Source of the DNA: Haemonchus contortus
Taxonomy: Eukaryota > Nematoda > Chromadorea > Rhabditida > Trichostrongylidae
DNA: 64,000 nucleotides
Direction: 5' to 3'
Assembly: GCA_000469685.2 (NCBI GenBank)
Contig: LS997563.1
Coordinates: 741,369 to 805,368, forward strand
Part shown: positions 55,033 to 64,000 of the stretch, piece by piece
How positions within the stretch are numbered: position 1 is the stretch's first letter
Layout: every line of letters starts with the position of its first letter
Made by a program: the position numbers and the translations under genes
The notes under the pieces: generated by a model
What the model saw: the letters and a program-made list of their open reading frames with translations, nothing else
Told to the model about the DNA's origin: nothing
The model's database searches: none

Positions 55033-56205
55033 TGGCAATGGTAAACTTTGCCAATATACTATAGCTGAATTGTATCCATGTAAAACCGGAAGAGGCGGTA
55101 CACCGACTTTCACTATGAAGAGAAGCTCAACGTTAGAGCTAATGCCAACAAGCGAAATTTCTTTTCCTCATACTCACTGCAGCTTTTGTGAAGTTGCGAT
55201 TGGTTCGATTTCTCATTCAACAGATTCCTGATCGATTTTTGCAGTATTCTGTAAGTTGAAGAGAGAAGGTTTAGATGTCATTTGAGCACGTTTTTAATGT
55301 CTTGAGATAATTCAAAGAATTCAAAGAGCAAATCGCAAAAAACAGACTTTTAAGCTCCCGTGCTTTGTATGTATGTATGTAAACGTATAGGTTCTCCAAC
55401 GCCAATATTCTCTGCTTCCCTGGGCCGTACGGAAGCCAGGTTAAATGACCAGAAGAGGTCAAGAAGTGTACTAAAGTACTGGACCAATCGGTGGAGGTTT
55501 CGTTACATATCATGTGCAGTGATCGACGGCACATGCGTACACGCTAAGCACAACGTTCAGACTAAACAACACGGGGACACCTTGCTCAGTCTTTTTCAAC
55601 TATAAAATCACGTAAATTTGAGCGAGCTCGTTCGCCATTTTTGGTGATGAACGTTCGAAAATTCTGCTCGCTTCATTTTTTTTTTCATTTTTTTACAGAT
55701 TTGGCAGCGGCGGTAGTTCAGTATTTAAGTGATTACACTGTGAGGCGCTTCGCTCAAAACAAAGAACTCAAGCTTGATTGGTTGAGGTGTTGCGATTTGG
55801 CGTTAGTGAACATGATGCTTGTTAATAAGTAGCATGAGAAGCAAGACCGAGTGAAATCAAGAATGTCGAGTAAAAAATCAGAATATTTTGCAACCCACAG
55901 AAGTGGTATATGCATGACAGTGACAGCATTTGCATCGATAGTTTGCCACGACGTCATAGTAAAGGGTAAAGGGTAGGGTAAAGTGTTCGAAAACAGTGCT
56001 TCCCTCGAAAGCTATCGTATTCGTTATAGGAATACTATGTCAGCCACACAGAACCATGATGTAGGTCTCGCCCTGCATATAAGGTCAATCCCACCATGGA
56101 ATGCGAGATGGACCACTAATTTTTACTGGCTATACGAAAATTTGGAAAGTTGCGAATGATACCTTCAGACGATTTTCTACTTTGGCAGATTCATTGATTG
56201 AGCAG
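55033..56205. other. No recognised feature
   Basis: No motif-bearing frames and no clear repeats. Confidence 0.4.
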
Positions 56206-56209
56206 AGAG

Positions 56210-57300
56210 TCAATATCCTACTTATATAATCCGCTAGTAGTGTCTGTTGGTGTGTGTGTATGTGTAGGTATATGTGTGTATGAGTGTGTCTGGCCGACCG
56301 GAAATTCATAAATCCTGTCCCATGGATCTAGAGCGTTCAAAGTTTACGTGAGTAGAGGCCACATTGTGGGAACACTGGTGATGGGTAGCAAGACTTCACT
56401 CCGCCCAAAGTAGGCAGGACGTCCGTGAAAACTAGGAACACGGGGCATTCATATTTGCTAGGTGTACAGGCGACAGAACAGGAACACTGAAGATAGGTGG
56501 TACGAATAGACTATGCCCACAAAGGCATAGTCTAATCGTACCACCTATCTTCAGTGTTCCTGCGCGAAATATATAAATGTTTGGGCGAAAATCCATAACT
56601 CTTGTTACAGTGGACCTACAGGAATAAAATTCTGCAGGAGTACAAGCGACATTTGGGAGCACTGATGATGGTGGCAGCGCTAGACTTCGCCAATTGGGGG
56701 TGGGTTTTGTACGAAATAAATGCTTGGCGAAAACTTCTAACTACCGTACCCCTGGACCTAGGACTTTCAAATTTTGCAGGATTACAGGCGACATTGTGGA
56801 TACACTGATGGTGGATGGTAGGACTCGCACTTGCTCACAGGAGGCGGACGTGATTGAAGATTGTCAATTTGAACCTGGGGTTATCAGATTTGGTAGAGGT
56901 GCAGGCGGTGGGGCTGAAATGCTGATGGGTGTTGGAGCGACCCGACTCAGCTTTTATGGGCGGAGCGCGCGAAAATCACCTTGGACGTAAGGTGCTCAAA
57001 TTTGGCGCCAGTACAGGCGGCAGGATTAGGACACCGATGGTAAGTAATAGTATAAAGTGATAGAATTGGATCCTACTTGCGGGACGTAGGGGTGAAATGA
57101 AATGAGCGCAACTAGAGAGAAAACATGCAGTAAAATTGAAATGAGAGGGGACTGGACCATACTAATATAACACACGGCACTTGAGCAGGACTTGCTCATG
57201 GGTGATAGGGCGCTCACAAAGTGAATCGGTATGAGTGTGTTTCGCTGGAAATCAATAGCTCCTGTACTCTTGGACCAGATCTTCCGAACTAGGGGAGTGA
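56210..57300 (+). repeat. Dispersed repeat family A, several diverged monomers
   Basis: Starts with the tail 'ATCCTACTTATATAATCCGC' and a GT-rich tract, then 'GACCGGAAATTCATAAATCC' and further monomers recognised by '(G)GACCTA', 'CAAATTTTGCAGGATTACAG' and 'TACAGGCGGCAGGATTAGGA' up to about 57.04 kb. A last weak block ends near 57.3 kb. It contains a nested hairpin. Confidence 0.75.
56479..56562. repeat. Local inverted duplication inside family A
   Basis: About 39-bp arms, nearly perfect, starting 'CAGGAACACTGAAGATAGGT', mirrored around a short CACAAA loop. The arm is itself a piece of a family A monomer, so the structure is a local inverted duplication. Confidence 0.85.
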
Positions 57301-58970
57301 ACTCGGCAGGTCAAATTTAACACAAGGAGGAGGCGTCAGCCTAACGGTCGTGTGTTGCACGGGCTTGCCGCCTTGCGCACGACCATCTAGCTCATTCTCC
57401 CACCGCAGAATATCCTTCAAAATTCTAACCAGTGCCTGCAAGATCAGTCAGAAATTTTGAGTGATAGGGCAGCCAAGAAGCCTAGGAGGAGTCGCTAACT
57501 GAACATCAAAATAAGTTCGGAATTGCGAAGATTGATGAACTGAGCCCCGATTATTTCTCGTCCAGTCTGTTGTGCCTAGAAAAAAGATATGTTCAATAGA
57601 GATGATTGTTCCAGTTGAATTGTACAACTTCTAATGAGTATTTTGAAATATCTTGGTTTTTCTCCCACCCAATGGTGGTACCATTGGTTTGCATTTTTGT
57701 CGAAGTCCCATTAGAGAATATCGAACGATAGTCTATATACATGTAACATGGATACATTAACAGCAGCTACCTACAAGACGGTTGCGTCATTTGTCATTTG
57801 TAATTGAAATGCCTTCAATTGGTCGAGTGAAAAAAGTTCACTTGTGTTCTTTGCGGGGGTGCCGTTGATGTTAATCAGACCTTTCACCTCAGTCTAAACA
57901 TGTCTTCAGCACCAATCAATAGCAGTTATAACGGATGAAGCAGCGAAAGTAGCCTTCATAGTTTATCTTCGTAATCGTGTTGGATGCAGCCGAAGTACTT
58001 AATCAACAAGGAGGAAAAAGGGCAAATTGTGACCCATCAAAGGCAAAAAGGTCCTTGTCTCAGACATGGCAAATATATACTTGACACCAAGTGTCTCACC
58101 ACATGGCCTGAGCAGCCCCATATGTTATGTATACATATATGTGCAGAGATTCTTCATTCTTTGGAAAAAAAATTGCATAGCACCTCTCACCGAAAATGGT
58201 CAACGGCTTAGGTGTACGCCGTCACAGCAATAATATGCTATAGAATGGGACCTAATTGCTAGTCTCGACATGTTTGGTTTTAAATATCTGCAGATCAGAA
58301 AGTTCAGACCGTCGTGAGTGGATGAAAGTTCTTCATAAGTAACAGGTTCCACTCGTTAGTATTTGCAGAACAAAAAAATTTGCGGGGTAGGTAGAAACAA
58401 AGGTACTCAAAAAACTAAAATTGGTTCGAAGATGGTTCGAGTCTAGAGCTAATCTTTATCCATTTCACACATGGGGTTGGAACTAGAACAACAATTGCCT
58501 TTATCGTCGTCTAGCAAACCCAAATATGCGGATCAGCTGTACAATCACTGCAGACTGTTTGCGATACATTTTCTGATTCCCTAGGATCGTGGAGCTTTCG
58601 AATTCATTTGGGTTCGATTTATAGAATGACCAAGAGCGACCCGCAAATATTTGGATCAGGGAAAGTTGTTGGAGTCTCTGCTATATACGAAATAACTGAT
58701 GGTGGCAGACGTCGACCGACTGATGAACATTCCTCATTGGATACATGATGAAAAGGAGAAGCTTATGGATACGAAAAATTCTTAGAAGGGAATAAACCTT
58801 TTTTGTTATGGAAAAAGGTCAGAGCATCTGGGCTGAAATGAAGTTCATCGATCGTATTTTAAGAAAGAGGAGCAAAAATTTGATTAGGCGTAAACAAAAT
58901 ACTTGGCTCAAAAGCCAACGGGCGTTTTTATCTGATGGGTGTATTGGACTCAAACTGTTTATGATTGCCA
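57301..58970. other. No recognised feature
   Basis: Short open frames without motifs. Confidence 0.4.
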
Positions 58971-58971
58971 T

Positions 58972-59216
58972 ATTCTTGTGCCGTGCGAGGTCGTTAGGTG
59001 GAACAATTTATTAGTCAACGGCTTATGTTTCGATGTTTTCGTCTTCTTCAGAGGCCAAGGTTCCACCGCTCAAGCGAATATAAGCCTCTGGCGACAGCGG
59101 ATTTAATATCCGCTTGAGCGATGGAACCTTGGGCCTCTGAAGAAGACGAAAACATCGAAACATAAGCCGTTGACTAATAAATTGTACCACCTAACAACCT
59201 CGTTCGGCACAAGAAT
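58972..59216. mobile_element. Palindrome of two Penelope-like 3' ends
   Basis: A 245-bp inverted repeat with ends 'ATTCTTGTGCCGTGCGAGG' and near-complement. Each arm contains 'GAAGACGAAAACATCGAAAC' and an AATAAATTGT stretch. The same sequence order (GTGCCGTGCGAGGTTGTTAG through GTCGAAACG) forms the 3' end of the Penelope-like element at 11905-12010, about 47 kb away. It is therefore two such ends in inverted orientation without coding sequence. Confidence 0.75.
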
Positions 59217-59266
59217 CAAGAATATTGCAATCATAAACACTGCGAAATATTATTTCAAGATGCATT

Positions 59267-59450
59267 GGCTGCTTTCATAGCCCGCCGGTCGGCCCGCGAG
59301 CGAGCGAGGGAGCAAGCGCGCGCCAGCTTGAGACGGCGCTATTCGCTTGACATCCACTTTGTAAACCAGTGGATAGCGCCGTCTCCAGCGGGCGTGCGCG
59401 CTCGCTCCCTCGCTCGCTCGCGGGCCGGCCGGCGGACTATGAAAGCAGCC
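59267..59450. mobile_element. Palindromic MITE, GGCTGC termini, 3-bp target duplication ATT
   Basis: 184-bp inverted repeat with ends 'GGCTGCTTTCATAGCCCGCC' and near-complement, flanked by ATT (59264-59266 and 59451-59453). GC-rich arms with GCGAGCGAGCGAGGG. Same family as 26195-26462. It lies 50 bp from the Penelope palindrome. Confidence 0.8.
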
Positions 59451-59453
59451 ATT

Positions 59454-60715
59454 GACGGTAAATGAACACCGTTTATTGGGGTCCCCATTGGTTTTTTTAT
59501 GATTTAATTAATCTCTACTTGGAATTAATGCTTCAAACAAGTGCCAAGCTAAATGATGAGCAGTGATCCGCAACGATATGTGCAGCTCATAGATCATTAT
59601 GCCGCAATAGTACTTCAATGTCTGCCTATGCTGATAACCCTTCTTTCTGTAAGGAAAACACAATTAACAACAACATTCGTTTGCTACTTTATCCACTGAT
59701 TCTCCCCTCCCCTGACATGAGCTATCCCTTCAGCTAACCCTTTGTAAATTGATTCTCATTCGTTAGTCATAAGCATCATACGATAAGTGAGCATCAGATT
59801 AGCTGAGACTCTGACCAAACTTGTTCTCCTTTCGATCATCATCAGCAACAGTCATTCACTGAATATTCAACTCTTTTCCTTTTCATAAACCCCATAGCAA
59901 CGCTTTGGTTACCGAGTAGTTTCCCTAGTTGATGAATGCCCCATGCAGAAGAAAATTCCTCAAATAAGTCAAATGAGGTAGTGCTTATAAAGTGAAAGTG
60001 GTGGATTAGTGGTTGCTAACGGTCCATTCAATTTCCCCATTTCAATTTCCCCTAATTTCATTATGATAGATCTTTGGTACCTATGGAAGTTCAGTTTGCG
60101 ATAATTTTGAAGCAGTTAGTTTACCTTGAGGTGGTGAAAAAAGTGCAAAAATTTTCCGATTTCAAGAAAAAAGGCTTCAAAAAAACTAGCAAAAAAGTGA
60201 ATGTACGAGATTATGACGACAGAAGTGGCTGGAAGGGGCATTCAGGCGATCTGCATTACAAAATCATTGCAATGGCGGGTGCAGTGACTCAGCGTTTTTG
60301 TCGTTTTCTCTGTTCCCTCTTCGATACGCATCTCACCTATCAGTGGGTAGAGCGCAGACAGGAGAGCTGGTCATCCCTCAATGGTTACACTCGTAATGCA
60401 ACCTGTTTGTTCCAGATTGGTTCCTTGTTCTTGAAGTTCTTCAAAGGATTTTGTTCTTCTCAGGGTTCACTAATACAAAGAATAAGTTTGGAATATCGAA
60501 AAAGCCTGTATTTCCTGCAATACCACATAGTTGCTTTAGCAATATAAAGATTCTACGCAATTGTTTTGTTGATGCTGCAACGAAGATAAGGTCGTTACTC
60601 CTTTCCGTGTACGTAATCGGTAAGCCAAGAAACACTTCTTGGCGAATTACACATCACACTCATCCCCCATTTCCCATTCCTCTCTCCGGTTATCATTTCA
60701 AACAGTCCTACTTTC
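59454..60715. other. Unassigned; contains a TTAA-MITE interior fragment
   Basis: The stretch 60150-60250 ('GTACGAGATTATGACGACAG' and neighbours) matches the interior of the 22.0-22.6 kb MITE in reverse orientation. The 157-codon frame at 60074-60547 runs through this repeat and is not called as a gene. Confidence 0.5.
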
Positions 60716-60717
60716 TA

Positions 60718-61856
60718 CAGGGTGGGCTAGAACTATGATGACAGCGCGCGCTGACGCTGATACCAAATTTTTTTCTGAGCTTGTAACATTACGTTCGGTT
60801 TCCTCCATTCCTACGTTATTGACTTCCAGGTGAGACTCAACCTCTGACAGATTTTGCAAGTAATGGAAGTGTCATAACCCCGTGAATCAATCATCGCTTT
60901 GCATTAACAAGCACTTGTGGTACGGTACATCTACAGACGACTTGATGTAACAAGACAGGTTGTACAACCAACCATGAGACGCTTTCGAATGTTGGGAACA
61001 AGTGCAGATGGGGAGGGGGGGGGGGGGGTAAACCCAATAGGCTGCGAAACCGTGAATCATCGTCTACACAACAAGACCCTTATACGATCAGACAGTGATT
61101 TCCCCAGCTCACAAAAACTGCCCGCTATTTGAAAAAATCGTCGTACGGGATCCTGTTCTCCGACAAAAAGATATTCACGAATAAAGAGCTTAACAAGAAG
61201 TACGACAAGAATGATATGAAGCTGAAAGGAATGAAAGTGATAAAGCGCTAGGCCCACTGATTTTATAGGATGACCTGTGCGAGAGTCACCGCCGAGGCAA
61301 CAACGCTGTTTATTTTTATAAATTAAGGAGTGAAAGTTGATTTAGAGACTTGTTCGATCTCGTCATGTGAAGTAGGACACTTTGACGATTCAAAGCGGAC
61401 ATGTTGTCAAGAAGAAGCTCCTGACCGCAGTTCAGAAATTGTCCAGAAATTTCTGAACTGCGGTCAGGGATCGGGTCAAATAAAAGGAGTTCCCTGACTT
61501 CATCACATTCGATCGGTAACCCCTTAGGAGCCCTGGTCTGAATCCCATGAATGTATCAGTGTGGTCAACCTTGTAAATAGGAGCATGCATTAGCCCAAGC
61601 AAGAACTGAAGTAATCTCGAAAATGCCTTGCAAAAGGTCGGGATCAACTCTTCGATCTTCGCTGCGTGCCACCGTCGACGGCGTCTACCGTCGTCTCTGG
61701 GGTTGGTGAAAACAGAAAGTTACAGATGCCAGTTTAAAGTACTACTTTATTGAGTGCTTAGTCATTAACACTTTTTTGAAATTGGCTCCCTTTATTGGCT
61801 TTCTGCTCGTTTTCGCGAATGAGATGTATCTGCAATCATTATTTTGGTCCACCCTG
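60718..61856 (+). mobile_element. maT-like mariner transposon, 1139 bp, heavily degraded
   Basis: Ends 'CAGGGTGGGCTAGAACTATG' and 'CATTATTTTGGTCCACCCTG', flanked by TA (60716-60717 and 61857-61858). Coding remnants on the plus strand are 'ILFSDKKIFTNKELNKKYDK' (first catalytic Asp region), 'PGLNPMNVSVWSTL' (third position again Asn) and 'LRATVDGVYRRLWGW', which matches the 'LRATVDAF' C-terminus of the 44.5-kb copy. It contains a poly-G tract (61015-61028) and a 20-bp hairpin (61421-61467). Confidence 0.85.
61421..61467. repeat. Local inverted duplication inside the mariner
   Basis: Perfect 20-bp arms (CTGACCGCAGTTCAGAAATT and complement) around a 7-base loop within former transposase coding sequence. 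Confidence 0.85.
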
Positions 61857-62064
61857 TAATCTATCCTCCGCTCGCATAACCGTTCACATGTCCATTCCTA
61901 AGGAACGCCTTGAAGGTGGGTATGGACAACAAGCGCAGAGCCGACATGCTCGCTTTTCGTAGTACGACACGCAGAGAGTGCTTCCTCGCCTGACTTTCTC
62001 AGCGAGAGGATTTTCGGTACACTACAGCCCTGTAGCCGGTGATCTGTCTCACGGTGCAATTGCC

Positions 62065-62582
62065 TTAAAGGCACCGTTTACAATAAATTTAGGGTACCCT
62101 TTTTTGACGGGATTTGATAGAACTACTCTAGAATAAAGCGATAACAACGAAAAAAGCGCAAAAAACGATGAACAAAAAGAAATAGAAAGGGTCAAAAAAG
62201 AGCTGGAAAGGGGGTTTAGACGAGTTTCACATTGGTTAAGGGAGTGTTCGGGCGAGCTCACGAAGGCGACGCAATGTCTCCAATAGCAGACAACACACCC
62301 AAACAGGTGATTTAGACTACAGTCTTGGACCTGACAATTTGCCAACCAGCTTATCGATGTTTCACCAACTTCGCTCCAATGCGAAAGTGGTGAACGGCAA
62401 TTAGATTTCGTAGTCAGTCTAGCGAGGGGCGGAGGGCGACCGTGGCTCACTCTCTGGCCCCTTATTGTGCCCTATCCAGCCGTTTTCCGACCTTATTCCT
62501 GCACAAATGGTATCACAGAGGGCGTCGAATTCAAACCATGTGCAAATCTCCAAAACCATTTTTTCGTGAACAGTGCCTTTAA
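62065..62582. mobile_element. TTAA-flanked MITE, copy 3
   Basis: Ends 'TTAAAGGCACCGTTTACAAT' and 'TTCGTGAACAGTGCCTTTAA', 518 bp, non-coding. Near the left end 'AGGGTACCCTTTTTTGACGG' matches the right end of copy 1 in complement, confirming the family. Confidence 0.8.
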
Positions 62583-62939
62583 GGACTGGCAATAGTTGGC
62601 CAGAATATCGAGAACTGCTTCTTACTGTTTGCATTAGTAGCACCATCGTCACAACTCCAATGTTGGCGCTGGCCTTCAGTCGATACATCACGATCGATAG
62701 CTCATGCTACAGAACTCGGGCTTTGAACAAACCGATGAAAGGGAGAAATTTGAGGGGAAAAACTTTGCTGCTGGAAATGAGATGGTATGTTTCACTTTTC
62801 CGAGCAGGTTCTCTTGAAATATATACTGTTTTAAAAACATTAGTTCCCTATGAATGTGTCGCTCTCTGTGACCGTCTGAGTACTTGCACATTCTTCTCGT
62901 TTAACACCTCTAACATCGACGATTAGTGCGCTCATGAGG

Positions 62940-64000
62940 TAGAAACGCAGACGTCCTGACGTCGACGTCAGCGTAGCACCATTGAGACGTCCAGGCGTCC
63001 GGGCGCCAGTAACGTCTCCGTTCGTCCCTGTCACGAGCAGAGTGGTCCACTGAATCGTTCTTGCTCCAGGGGCATGAGGTTCAACATTTCTTTCGTACAA
63101 AGTTTTTGTGAAGAAGTCTGAGCATCTCGCTGGCGGCCGTTCTGGAGTTCGTTTAATGTCCCGAGGGATCCAGTCAGTAACCGCTCTGATCCAACGGTCA
63201 TCACTATATCGCAAAACGTGTCCAGTCCACCTGATCTTTGATTTCTTGGCGTAGTCTTGGTTCGATGACGGAGCTCGGAACTCCGGATTCCCTTCTGCAC
63301 TTGTGGGTATAGCGAAATTCCAAGCATCGCTCTTTCCAAAACGCGTTGAACAACGCTGACAGCATGCTCATCCTGTTTTCGTAGAGTCCAAGTCTGAGGC
63401 GTATGTCAAAGCAGGAAGGACAGCAAGGTGGAAAAGGTAAGCGCGGAGCCGGATGTTCCTTGTCTTCTTCACTACTCACCCGATATTCTTAAATGCTCCC
63501 CACGCGGCGCGTTTCCTTCCACATCGCTCCGGAGCTAGGTCGTTCCTCATATTGACTTCCCGACCTAGATACACACAACTAGAGCATTCGGAGATATTCT
63601 TTCCGTTTAGCGTGAAGGGAGCATCAGGTATCAATCCGTTTATCATGAACATCGACTTCGTTAGGTTTGGTCTCAAGCCGATCTTTCCACAAGCACTGTC
63701 AAAGTTGGCCAGCATTCGTTCCGCCTGCTGGATGCTCGGTGTAATAAGCACAATGTCGTCTGCAAAGCGGAGGTGATGTAGGTATCAGCCGCCGACCTTC
63801 ACTCTTAAGTCTTCCGATTGCAAATGATCATGATATTTTCGAGAGCGGCACTGGAAAGCCTAGGCGAAATGGTATCGCTCTGCGTCACACCTCTCTTCTC
63901 ACGTTGATAATGACCTCCTTGTATAATGGTGAAATCCTGGTGATGAAATTGACGTAGAGCTCACGAAGCATCCTTATATATTGAATAGGAACACCCTGAT
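62940..64000 (-). pseudogene. RTE family 1 retrotransposon, RT and C-terminus, runs off the window
   Basis: In the minus direction from the window edge: a 'MLRELYVNFITRISPLYKE' region, 'RSDTISPRLSSAALENI'-like sequence, an intact 'LHHLRFADDIVLITPSIQQA' catalytic box (63.73-63.78 kb), 'FDSACGKIGLRPNLTKSMFM', 'FTLNGKNISECSSCVYLGRE', '[19 protein letters not shown]', '[20 protein letters not shown]' and a degraded last segment ending near 62940. Frameshifts and stops are present but fewer than in the other RTE copies. The 5' part lies beyond the window. Confidence 0.88.

Noticed and set aside
60074..60547. 157-codon frame
   Set aside because: It crosses a TTAA-MITE interior fragment and has no recognisable domain or splice support.

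Overview
The window is eukaryotic and looks like a repeat-rich chromosome segment of a parasitic nematode, most likely a strongylid or hookworm. The evidence is short GT..TTTCAG introns, nematode-type RTE and Penelope-like retrotransposons, mariner/Tc1 elements with TA target sites, TTAA-flanked MITEs and long microsatellites. No bacterial operon, CRISPR array, rRNA or functional tRNA is visible. The species assignment is inference.

One host gene is supported. On the minus strand, eight exons (49191 down to 30150) join with matching codon phases into a 427-codon reading frame. It has an Ala/Gln-rich start, a proline/serine-rich nuclear-looking middle with a short basic cluster, an acidic patch, and three C2H2-like zinc fingers at the C-terminal end. 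I do not recognise the orthologue. Its introns, up to 9.2 kb, hold a large part of the mobile DNA in the window.

Layout. 0-3.5 kb: a 2.9-kb foldback element with Tc1-like termini, inserted at TA in a copy of an abundant dispersed repeat (family A). 3.5-8.7 kb: remnants of two RTE families, two on the minus strand and one nearly complete degraded copy on the plus strand. 8.7-12 kb: family A copies and unrecognised DNA. 11.9-15.7 kb: a degenerate Penelope-like element on the minus strand, split by a 1.4-kb Tc1-like element. 15.9-16.5 kb: another RTE tail. 19-22.7 kb: tRNA-derived SINE-like repeats, a paired unknown repeat (family E) and a TTAA MITE. 23.7-27 kb: two family C repeats, one with a ~120-bp tandem core and a 0.87-kb GACA/GATA array, the other holding a palindromic MITE. 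28-49.2 kb: the zinc-finger gene, with RTE, Penelope, CR1/jockey-like, SINE, family A, C and E copies, a maT-type mariner and a palindromic MITE in its introns. 51-57 kb: another TTAA MITE, family A with a (CA)n tract of about 280 bp, and more family A monomers. 59-62.6 kb: two adjacent palindromes, a second maT-like mariner and a third TTAA MITE. 62.9-64 kb: a minus-strand RTE 3' part with an intact FADD motif, running off the window.

Most transposon coding regions are broken by stops or frameshifts or have lost catalytic residues, so the window reads as a transposon graveyard around one gene. The most interesting signals are the foldback element with a reconstructable empty site, the common tail shared by families A and C, palindromes built from Penelope 3' ends, three palindromic MITEs sharing termini and 3-bp target duplications, and the same Asp-to-Asn change at the third catalytic position of two diverged mariners.
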